Of a stretch of DNA of 64,000 nucleotides, positions 52,452-59,672 are shown piece after piece. The position numbers and the translations under genes were made by a program. Within the stretch, counting starts at the first letter, position 1. Every line of letters begins with the position of its first letter. The notes below the pieces were generated by a model that saw only the letters and a list, made by a program, of their open reading frames with translations, was not told the origin of the DNA and made no database searches. Source of the DNA: CALBPI01 sp039814545 (GTDB lineage Bacteria > Pseudomonadota > Gammaproteobacteria > Steroidobacterales > Woeseiaceae); NCBI GenBank assembly GCA_039814545.1, contig JBCCBB010000005.1, positions 1 through 64,000 of the forward strand. The letters are read 5' to 3'.

Positions 52452-52754
52452 CTAGCGAATGGGTTCGTGAACGGTGACGAGCTTGGTGCCGTCGGGAAAG
52501 GTCGCCTCAACCTGAACGTCATGGATCATCTCGGCGATGCCCTCCATGACCTGGTCGCGGGTGATCACTTTGGCGCCTTCGTCCATGAGCGTGGCCACGG
52601 ACTTGCCGTCGCGCGCGCCCTCGATGACGAATTCTGTGATCAGCGCAATGGCTTCAGGGTGGTTCAGTTTGACGCCGCGTTCGAGTCGGCGGCGGGCGAC
52701 CATGGCGGCCACCGAAATGAGCAGTTTGTCTTTCTCGCGGGGCGTGAGATTCAC
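52452..52754 (-). CDS. ureA: Urease gamma subunit UreA
   Basis: A 100-residue structural subunit: MNLTPREKDKLLISVAAMV, GVKLNHPEAIALITEFVIEGARDG and EATFPDGTKLVTVHEPIR, all family blocks. First structural subunit gene of the operon, 10 bp after ureD. Confidence 0.98.
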   Translation of the reverse strand: MNLTPREKDKLLISVAAMVARRRLERGVKLNHPEAIALITEFVIEGARDGKSVATLMDEGAKVITRDQVMEGIAEMIHDVQVEATFPDGTKLVTVHEPIR

Positions 52755-52764
52755 AGGCGCAGCC

Positions 52765-53628
52765 CTAGCAGTCGAACACGCGGGGACGATCGAAACCCGA
52801 GAACGGGCGTGTCTCTCCCCAGCCCGAGATTATTGCATCGAGCAGCCGCTGCAAAGCCTCACGCAGGTCAGACGGTTCACGCGCCAGCGCGCGCACCACG
52901 ATGACACCGCGCGCGTTGCTCACGCCCGTGCGCATGTTGCACCGAGACAGTGCATCACGCAGATGGACGACCCCGGCATCCGCATCGGGCGCAATGATGA
53001 CGGCCGTCGCGATCGCGCGCGCGCCTTCTGCCACCGCGGGACGGTCGAGCTGTGCCTGCAAGCTGTCCCGCGCGTCAGACAACTCAAAGCCGTCGGCGAA
53101 GACGAGCTGCCCCCCGACGCGGACGCGCCAGCGGTCGAATAGATGGCCCGCGTGCACGGTCTCACCCATGGCGCCGCGACCGAAAACAATCGACTCGCAT
53201 GCGACCAGGTGCGCCGACGCATCGACCAGATCGATTTCAAGCGTACGGCGGAAACGACCACCGTCGAACAGTATCGTCTCTTGCGGTAACCAGAGTGCCG
53301 CCGAATTCGCGGCCACCTCGAGTCGATTGTCGATGCGCGCGTCGCCGCCTCGTGAGCGGTAGACACGCTCGGCGGCCTGCGTCGTCACGGTCGCGCGGGC
53401 ACCTTCGGCCCAGTGCGCAGACACGTCAAAATGGTCGCCGTCGGTGAGGCCACCCGACGTATTGATGATGACGGCCTCGCCGGGTGCGCCTGCACGCCGC
53501 CGCGGCAAGCGCAGCTTGGCGCAGCCCGATTGATGTAGATCGGCCAGCACGGTCTGATCGCCACGCCGCTTAAACCCGACGCGCGCGCGACCTCGCGCGC
53601 GTTGCAGTGTCGGTTGCGACGCCGTCAC
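52765..53628 (-). CDS. ureD: Urease accessory protein UreD
   Basis: A 287-residue scaffold for the UreFG-urease activation complex (sometimes named UreH). HINTSGG-type block VIINTSGGLTDGDHFDVSA, TTQAAERVYRS, LWLPQETILFDGGRF and ESIVFGRGAMGE are characteristic. GTG at 53628 fits family N-termini best. Another GTG at 53655 would start inside a palindromic repeat and add nine unconserved residues. First gene of the ure operon; its upstream region is entirely repeat sequence. Confidence 0.93.
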   Translation of the reverse strand: MTASQPTLQRARGRARVGFKRRGDQTVLADLHQSGCAKLRLPRRRAGAPGEAVIINTSGGLTDGDHFDVSAHWAEGARATVTTQAAERVYRSRGGDARIDNRLEVAANSAALWLPQETILFDGGRFRRTLEIDLVDASAHLVACESIVFGRGAMGETVHAGHLFDRWRVRVGGQLVFADGFELSDARDSLQAQLDRPAVAEGARAIATAVIIAPDADAGVVHLRDALSRCNMRTGVSNARGVIVVRALAREPSDLREALQRLLDAIISGWGETRPFSGFDRPRVFDC

Positions 53629-53641
53629 GACCCACACTCGA

Positions 53642-53790
53642 CATTGCGAACCCACGCAGCCCCGCCTCCGTCATTGCGAGCCCGCGCAGCGGGCGCGGCA
53701 ATCTCCCAATGACATCGTGAGGCCGAAGAGATCGCCGCGGCGCTTCGCGCCTCGCGATGACGGAGGTTTGCGAACGCCTCGCGATGACGG
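53642..53790. repeat. Palindromic repeat element (copy 1) with nested partial arms
   Basis: The core spans 53665-53766. It is bounded by CCTCCGTCATTGCGAG (53665-53680) and CTCGCGATGACGGAGG (53751-53766), which are inverted repeats with one mismatch, and each arm contains a further GC-rich pairable stretch. Outside it lie partial extra arms: CATTGCGAACCCACGCAGC at 53642-53660 (17 of 19 like the left arm) and GCCTCGCGATGACGG at 53776-53790 (15 of 15 like the right arm). It fills the space between the nucleoside hydrolase gene and ureD. A related copy lies in xdhC. Confidence 0.9.
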
Positions 53791-53797
53791 GCATTCA

Positions 53798-54733
53798 TCA
53801 TGACGGCCCCTGCGCGAGCGTTTCCTCGTACAGCGTGAGCACGGCCTCGGCGTCAACGCTGGCGCACGACTCGTGCTCGGGACGATCGGCGTCGGGCGCG
53901 CGACGCGTGCGACCGATGTTGTCACCCTCGAGGTCTACGGTAATGGGTGCGACCGCGGTGTCGAACAATGCCGGCGCAACCGCAAACGCCACGGCCGAGC
54001 TGTCGTGTACAGGGAAGCCATCAAAGTCGTGGCGTTCGCGGTAGAACGCGTCATAGAAGCGCGACACCTGCCACACGAGCGCGCCCATATCGCCCGCGGC
54101 GTCGCGAATGCGCTGCATGCGATCGTCGGTCATGATGATCTGCATCGTGACATCCAGCGGCACGACGGCCGCAGGCCAATCGGCGGCCAGCACAATATCG
54201 GCCGCGTGCGGATCGCCATGAATGTTGGCCTCGGCGACCTTGGTGATGTTGCCCGAATGGCCGTTACCGCCGAAGGCGCCGCCCATGATGACAACGCGCC
54301 CGATCTTGTCGGCAATGCTCGAGTCCAGCTCAAGCGCCAAGGCGAGATTGGTGAGCCGACCCACAGCAATAATCGCGACCTCGCCCGGGTAGCGGTTGGC
54401 GCAATCGACCAGAAACTCGGCCGCGCTCAGCGAGCTGACTTCACGGTGCTCCACGCGCGGGTCCGTGTTGCCGAGCGCGTCGTCGCCGTGCACAAACGTC
54501 GGTGGCGGTCCTGCGGGCACCACGAGCGGCGCGGCCGCACCGCGGAATACGGGCACGGGGATATCGAGCCGTTCGACGAGGTGCAGCGCGTTGCGGGTCG
54601 TGGTCTCGATCGTACCGTTGCCCGTCGTCGTCGTGATGCCGATGAGCTCGAGCGAGCGGGCGCAGTCTATGAATGCCAGAGCCATGGCATCGTCGATGCC
54701 CGGATCGGTGTCGAAGACGACTTTTTCGGCCAT
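53798..54733 (-). CDS. Nucleoside hydrolase (inosine/uridine-preferring type)
   Basis: A 311-residue enzyme that splits ribonucleosides into base and ribose. The calcium-binding start VVFDTDPGIDDAMAL (Asp10, Asp14, Asp15) and the later VHDSSAVAF Asp are family signatures. Base specificity is not determined by sequence. MAEKVVFDT at 54733 is the family start; the longer frame overlaps the divergent MFS gene. It precedes ureD on the same strand after a repeat-filled 169-bp gap. Confidence 0.92.
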   Translation of the reverse strand: MAEKVVFDTDPGIDDAMALAFIDCARSLELIGITTTTGNGTIETTTRNALHLVERLDIPVPVFRGAAAPLVVPAGPPPTFVHGDDALGNTDPRVEHREVSSLSAAEFLVDCANRYPGEVAIIAVGRLTNLALALELDSSIADKIGRVVIMGGAFGGNGHSGNITKVAEANIHGDPHAADIVLAADWPAAVVPLDVTMQIIMTDDRMQRIRDAAGDMGALVWQVSRFYDAFYRERHDFDGFPVHDSSAVAFAVAPALFDTAVAPITVDLEGDNIGRTRRAPDADRPEHESCASVDAEAVLTLYEETLAQGPS

Positions 54734-54797
54734 GGGTCCCCCACGCGGTACTGCGGGCCGAGTGTGGCAGAATCGAGGCGGACCGGTAAGGGTGGGC

Positions 54798-55949
54798 ATG
54801 AGCAACACGCAGCGCATCACGCTGGCGAGCTTTCTCGCCTACTTCGTCATGTCGGGCATGCTCGCGCCCATCGGCATCATCAGCGGCCCGATGGCCGAGC
54901 ACTTCGGCCGCGAGGTCACGGCCGTCACCGCCGACTTCAGCTGGCTTACGGTCGGCATCCTCCTGGGCGCCGTCATCGCGCTGTTTGCCTTCGACCGCGG
55001 CGGCTTGCGGCCCTGGACCGTCGCGCTCTATGTGCTGATTGCGTTGTCCATCGGCTCGGCTGCGGGCATCGACACCCCGCAAGCGGTACGACTTGCATTG
55101 GGCGCTGTGGGCGTCGCCTGCGGGCTCGGGCTGGCCGCCGCTGCGCTGGCTATCTCTCTGACTTACGCACCCGCGAAACGCGCGTCGGCGCTCGTGGCCA
55201 CGGATGCCTGTTTCAGCACCGCTGGCATCGCCATGGCCTGGCTGGCCACACAAGCTGTGACGCGCGGCTGGGCCTGGTCCTCGGCCTACGTCGCCGTGGC
55301 TGGTGTCGCGGTGCTCGTCGCCCTGCTCGCCCTGACGGCGCGCTACCCGCAGGCGGTCCCTGATGACACGACTCCGCAAAGCGGGCGCTGGCCGCTCGGC
55401 ATCTGGCTCTGCGTCGTCACCCTGTTTCTCTACACGCTGGGCCAGCAATCCCTGCTCTTCTGGCTGCCCAACCATCTGAACACCGTGCATGGCGTGCCTC
55501 TCGGTCGCGCGGGCGGCGTGGTCGGACAATTCTGGACAGGCATGTTCATAGCGCAGCTGCTGGTCACCGCCGTCGTGCTCAAGACCAGCGCCCGGCCCAT
55601 CGCGCTGCTGGCCGTGCTCACCACTACGCTGGGCGCCGTGCCGCTGCTGCTGGTCACCGAAATCGATGCCCTGCTCTTACTCGCGCTGGTTTGGGGTGTC
55701 GCCAATCTGGGCCTACTTAAGGTCGTCTTGAGCTTTGCGACAGAGCTCGTCGCTGTACCACCACCACGGCTCGTGTCGCTGTTGTTGCTGGGCGCGACGA
55801 GCGGTACGGCGGTTGCGCCAAAGCTCTCGAGCACTGTCGTCGAAATGTCGAACACAACCACCGTGTTGCAGTTCGGCGTGGGCTGCTACGCGGCCATGGC
55901 GCTGCTATTCTATGCGGCTGCCCTTTGCCAACCCCGAACCCTGTTATGA
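54798..55949 (+). CDS. MFS transporter, TsgA-like
   Basis: A 383-residue inner-membrane carrier with 12 predicted helices. MSNTQRITLASFLAYFVMSG, then YAPAKRASALVATDACFSTAGI and a second half with GQQSLLFWLPNHL resemble the E. coli TsgA branch. ATG at 54798; the frame is open upstream but overlaps the nucleoside hydrolase. Its place next to nucleoside and purine genes suggests uptake of a nucleoside or base (inference). Overlaps the next gene by 4 bp (ATGA). Confidence 0.83.
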   Translation: MSNTQRITLASFLAYFVMSGMLAPIGIISGPMAEHFGREVTAVTADFSWLTVGILLGAVIALFAFDRGGLRPWTVALYVLIALSIGSAAGIDTPQAVRLALGAVGVACGLGLAAAALAISLTYAPAKRASALVATDACFSTAGIAMAWLATQAVTRGWAWSSAYVAVAGVAVLVALLALTARYPQAVPDDTTPQSGRWPLGIWLCVVTLFLYTLGQQSLLFWLPNHLNTVHGVPLGRAGGVVGQFWTGMFIAQLLVTAVVLKTSARPIALLAVLTTTLGAVPLLLVTEIDALLLLALVWGVANLGLLKVVLSFATELVAVPPPRLVSLLLLGATSGTAVAPKLSSTVVEMSNTTTVLQFGVGCYAAMALLFYAAALCQPRTLL

Positions 55950-56830
55950 CCGCACCGCTCACCCAAGATGCGCCCGCATCCGCCGTTGAAACCGTCGATT
56001 TCGCCGCCCCTGACGCCGCACAGGCGTTCGTCCGCTCGATCCACGAGACGGGCTTTGCTGTGCTGCGCAATCACCCGCTGCCCCAGGTGCTGCTCGATCG
56101 CCTCGACCAGGACTGGCGCGCGTTTTTCGCCGGCGACGAGAAGTTCGATTACCGCTTCGAGGGCGAAGCCGACGATGCGCAGTTTGGCTACTTCGGGCTC
56201 GACGTCAGCGAGCGCGCCGTCGGTCATGAGCACAAGGACATTAAAGAGTTTTTTCATGCCGGCCCGGGCGGCCCGATGCCTGAGGCACTCGAAGCCGACG
56301 TGGCCGAATATCGCCAGCGCGCGCTTGAGCTCGCGCGAACGCTCGTGGGCTGGTTCGACGCTGCGCTCGATGATGACGACAAGTACGACCCCGCACTTAA
56401 ACTCGCCGACGTCCTGTCGGACCCGGTCAGCGTGTTCCGCATCCTGCATTACCCACCGCTCACGGGCGATGAGCCCGAAGGCAGCCTGCGAGCCGCGGCG
56501 CACGAGGACATTAATGTCATCACCCTGCTGCCCGTGGCCGAAGCACCCGGCCTGCAGGTGCGCACGCGCGGAGGCCGCTGGCTCGACCTGCACGGGCGCC
56601 GCGGCGAGCTCATCATTAACACGGGCGACATGCTGCAGGAATTTACGCGGGGGTATCTGCCCTCGACGACCCACCGGGTCGTGAACCCGAAGGCGACAGG
56701 CGACAATCGCTCGCGTATCTCGATGCCATTCTTCATTGCGCCCGAGACGGCTACGCGATTGTCGGATCGTTACACGGCCGGCAAGTACCTGGCCGAACGC
56801 CTCACCGATATTTCAGGTCGCGATTCATGA
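55946..56830 (+). CDS. Isopenicillin N synthase-like Fe(II)/2-oxoglutarate oxygenase
   Basis: A 294-residue non-heme iron oxygenase. Iron ligands are His186 and Asp188 (AAHEDINVITLL) and His243 (STTHRVVNP); the co-substrate Arg-x-Ser is Arg257 and Ser259 (RSRISMPFF). The fold group includes IPNS, gibberellin oxidases and thymine-7-hydroxylase. Genes on both sides handle nucleosides, so oxidation of a base or nucleoside is possible, but this is inference. Coupled by 4-bp overlaps to both neighbours. Confidence 0.9.
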   Translation: MTAPLTQDAPASAVETVDFAAPDAAQAFVRSIHETGFAVLRNHPLPQVLLDRLDQDWRAFFAGDEKFDYRFEGEADDAQFGYFGLDVSERAVGHEHKDIKEFFHAGPGGPMPEALEADVAEYRQRALELARTLVGWFDAALDDDDKYDPALKLADVLSDPVSVFRILHYPPLTGDEPEGSLRAAAHEDINVITLLPVAEAPGLQVRTRGGRWLDLHGRRGELIINTGDMLQEFTRGYLPSTTHRVVNPKATGDNRSRISMPFFIAPETATRLSDRYTAGKYLAERLTDISGRDS

Positions 56831-57747
56831 CTCGCGCCGCGGTCACGGTGGTCGGTAGTGTCAACATCGACTACTCGATGCGTGTACCCACCCTGCCGCA
56901 GCACGGACAAACGCTGGCGGGAGATGATTTCGACATTTGTCTCGGCGGCAAAGGCGCCAACCAGGCTGTTGCCGCTACCCGCCTAGGCGCGTCGACTCGC
57001 CTGATCGCCTGCGTGGGTGACGACGCGGGCGGGCGACAGGCGCTGGCGGCGTTTGCTGCAGACGGACTCGACACGCAAGGCGTGGTGACTGATAACGACG
57101 CTCACACGGGCAGCGCGTTGATCTTCGTGGATGATGCGGGCGAGAACTGCATCGGGGTCAGCCCCGGCGCCAACGCGCGGCTGCGACCCGAACACGTTGA
57201 GCAGCATTCCGATGCACTGACGGGTGCGCACTGCCTATTGCTGCAGCTCGAGACGCCCCCCGGAACCGTGCTGCGCGCCGCGCAACTGGCCCGCACCGGC
57301 GGCTGCCGCGTGATCCTGAATCCGGCACCGTTGCGCGGGCCGCTGGCCGACGCCCTGCTTGCCGAAGTCGACCTCGCCACGCCTAACGCGCATGAGGCGG
57401 CCGACTTGACGGGTGTGACGATCGCAAGCCCCGAGGACGCCGAGCGTGCGGCGCGCGCACTCCGCGACCGCGGCCCGCGCGCTGTCGTCATCACCCTGGG
57501 CGCCCAGGGCGCGCTGGCGTTGACTGAGGCCGGCGTCGAGCACGTCCCGGCCCCTACCGTGGACGCCATCGACACCGTGGGCGCGGGCGACACCTTCAAC
57601 GGCGCATTGGCAGTGGCACTCGCACGGGGCGACGCGCTGAGCAGCGCGCTGCGATTCGCCGTCACAGCCGCGTCGCTGAGCACGCTCAAGCGCGGCGCCC
57701 AACCCTCGATCCCGCGTCTCGATGCCGTCGAGGCCGCGCTGGGCTAG
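56827..57747 (+). CDS. rbsK: Ribokinase (PfkB family sugar kinase)
   Basis: A 306-residue kinase. N-terminal VVGSVNIDYSMRVPTLPQHGQTL and GGKGANQAVAATRLGA are ribokinase signatures; the catalytic Asp255 is in DTVGAGDTFNGAL. It would phosphorylate the ribose released by the divergent nucleoside hydrolase. Close relatives include other PfkB nucleoside/sugar kinases, so ribokinase is probable rather than certain. Confidence 0.9.
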   Translation: MTRAAVTVVGSVNIDYSMRVPTLPQHGQTLAGDDFDICLGGKGANQAVAATRLGASTRLIACVGDDAGGRQALAAFAADGLDTQGVVTDNDAHTGSALIFVDDAGENCIGVSPGANARLRPEHVEQHSDALTGAHCLLLQLETPPGTVLRAAQLARTGGCRVILNPAPLRGPLADALLAEVDLATPNAHEAADLTGVTIASPEDAERAARALRDRGPRAVVITLGAQGALALTEAGVEHVPAPTVDAIDTVGAGDTFNGALAVALARGDALSSALRFAVTAASLSTLKRGAQPSIPRLDAVEAALG

Positions 57748-57823
57748 CGTCTGGCTTTGCCCGCGGGCCGCGTCTATATTCAAGAACTTGGGCGTTGGGG
57801 CGGCGCCCACTACGGGAGCCGCA

Positions 57824-58174
57824 ATGGGCAAGCTGACCACGCACATCCTTGATACGAGCGCCGGTGCACCGGGACGCGGCATCGCGCTCCGGCTCTACCG
57901 CGGCGAGGGTGTGGCCCGCGAGCCGCTGGGCGATTATGTCAGCAACGATGACGGTCGCTGCGATACGCCGCTCCTGGAGGGCGACGACTTTGCCTCGGGC
58001 ACCTACGAGCTCGAATTCGAAGTGGGCGAGTACTTCCGCGGCACAGGTGCCGTCGACGCCAAGCCCGCATTCCTGGAAACCGTGACGCTGCGGTTCGCGA
58101 TCGCCGAAGACAGCCACTACCACGTACCGTTGCTCGTCTCGCCCTGGAGCTACTCGACGTACCGGGGCAGCTAA
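57824..58174 (+). CDS. uraH: 5-hydroxyisourate hydrolase
   Basis: A 116-residue transthyretin-like enzyme that opens 5-hydroxyisourate to OHCU in urate breakdown. It starts GKLTTHILDTSAGAPGRGIAL (catalytic His7) and ends WSYSTYRGS, the diagnostic YRGS C-terminus; the His of DSHYHVPLLVSP is also conserved. GGGAGCC lies 6 bp before the ATG. xdhA follows directly. Confidence 0.96.
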   Translation: MGKLTTHILDTSAGAPGRGIALRLYRGEGVAREPLGDYVSNDDGRCDTPLLEGDDFASGTYELEFEVGEYFRGTGAVDAKPAFLETVTLRFAIAEDSHYHVPLLVSPWSYSTYRGS

Positions 58175-58175
58175 C

Positions 58176-59672
58176 GTGGGTGACACCGTAAACCGAACCC
58201 TCCGCTTCCTGCACGACGGCAACATCGTCGAGATCGACGGTGCCGCGCCGACACGGACCGTGCTGCAGTGGTTGCGCGAGGACCGTATGCGCTGCGGCAC
58301 GAAGGAAGGCTGCGCCGAGGGCGACTGCGGCGCCTGCATGGTGGTCGTGGCATCGCTCAACGAAGACGCAACAGCGCTCGACTATCACGCCATCAACTCC
58401 TGCATTCAGTTTCTGCCCACACTGCACGGCAAGGAACTCATCACGGTCGAAAATCTGAGCCCCGCAGCGGGTCCGTTGCACCCCGTGCAGCAGGCGCTGG
58501 TCGATTGTCACGGGTCACAGTGCGGATTCTGCACACCGGGCTTCGTCATGACCTTGTTTGCGATGTACAAGTCGGGCGCGCCCGAGGCACGCAGCGACAT
58601 CGACGACGCCTTGGCCGGCAATCTCTGCCGCTGCACAGGCTACCGCCCGATTATTGATGCGGCGCGACGCATGGTGGCGCTCCAGCGGCCGGCGGGTCGT
58701 CACGCACAGCCGCACGGTGCAGAAAGCAGCGATGCGGAGCGCAGCGCGATCGAAACGCTGTGTGCGCTCAATGACGACGCTGCACTGCACACCGAGAGCA
58801 GCAAGGGCACGTTCGCCGCACCCACCGACGTCGACGCCTTCGCACGGCTCTACGCCGCCGAACCGAATCGACGCATTCTTGCGGGCGGTACCGATATAGG
58901 CCTTTGGGTCACCAAGGACTACCGCGACATCGACGATGTGCTCTACATCGGCAACGTCGAGGCACTGCGCGACATCACCGTCACCGACTCGGTGATCGAT
59001 GTCGGCGCCGCCGTGACCTTTACAGAGCTCATGCCCGTGCTGCTCGATGACTACCCCGAGCTCTCGGATCTGTTCCGACGCTGGGCGTCACCGCCCATCC
59101 GCAACGCAGCGACGTTGGGCGGCAACATCGCGAACGGATCGCCCATCGGCGACTCGATGCCGGCACTCATCGCGCTGGGCACCCGCGTGTTGCTGCGCCA
59201 CGATCACGACACACGCGAGATTGATCTTGAGTCGCTGTACATCGACTACCAGGTGAACGACCTGCAGCCCGGTGAATTCGTGAAACGCATCCGAATCCCG
59301 CGTCGCCGGCCCGGCCAGCTCGTCGCGAGCTACAAGCTGTCCAAGCGCTTCGATCAGGACATCTCCGCAGTCTGCGCCGCGTTCTCGGCACAGGTCGCGG
59401 ACGGCCAAACGCAACACATCCGGATCGCCTACGGCGGTGTGGCCGGCGTCTCCAAGCGCGCCCTGGCCACCGAGACCGCGCTCGCCGACAAACCGTTCGA
59501 CGAGGCCACGGTGCGCGCCGCGATGGCCGTGCTCGACAAAGACTTCGCGCCGCTTTCAGACATGCGCGCGAGCGCCGACTACCGCGCAACGGCAACGCGC
59601 AACCTGCTCTACCGCTTCTTCGCCGAGGCCACCGGGCTTGGCGCCACGGACGTCTACACCTATGCGCGCTGA
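58176..59672 (+). CDS. xdhA: Xanthine dehydrogenase small subunit (Fe-S and FAD)
   Basis: A 498-residue subunit. First [2Fe-2S] cluster Cys40, Cys46, Cys51 and Cys54 in CGTKEGCAEGDCGAC; second cluster CGFCTPGF and CRCTGYRPI. From about residue 205, an FAD-binding domain has RILAGGTDIGLWVTKDYRD and ATLGGNIANGSPIGDSMP. A typical CO-dehydrogenase flavoprotein C-terminal domain follows. GTG start at 58176. It overlaps xdhB by 11 bp. Confidence 0.97.
   Translation: MGDTVNRTLRFLHDGNIVEIDGAAPTRTVLQWLREDRMRCGTKEGCAEGDCGACMVVVASLNEDATALDYHAINSCIQFLPTLHGKELITVENLSPAAGPLHPVQQALVDCHGSQCGFCTPGFVMTLFAMYKSGAPEARSDIDDALAGNLCRCTGYRPIIDAARRMVALQRPAGRHAQPHGAESSDAERSAIETLCALNDDAALHTESSKGTFAAPTDVDAFARLYAAEPNRRILAGGTDIGLWVTKDYRDIDDVLYIGNVEALRDITVTDSVIDVGAAVTFTELMPVLLDDYPELSDLFRRWASPPIRNAATLGGNIANGSPIGDSMPALIALGTRVLLRHDHDTREIDLESLYIDYQVNDLQPGEFVKRIRIPRRRPGQLVASYKLSKRFDQDISAVCAAFSAQVADGQTQHIRIAYGGVAGVSKRALATETALADKPFDEATVRAAMAVLDKDFAPLSDMRASADYRATATRNLLYRFFAEATGLGATDVYTYAR

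Noticed and set aside
53873..55363. 496-codon plus-strand frame across the nucleoside hydrolase and the MFS gene
   Set aside because: It is antisense to the hydrolase and out of frame with the MFS gene, with His/Arg-rich, non-family sequence.
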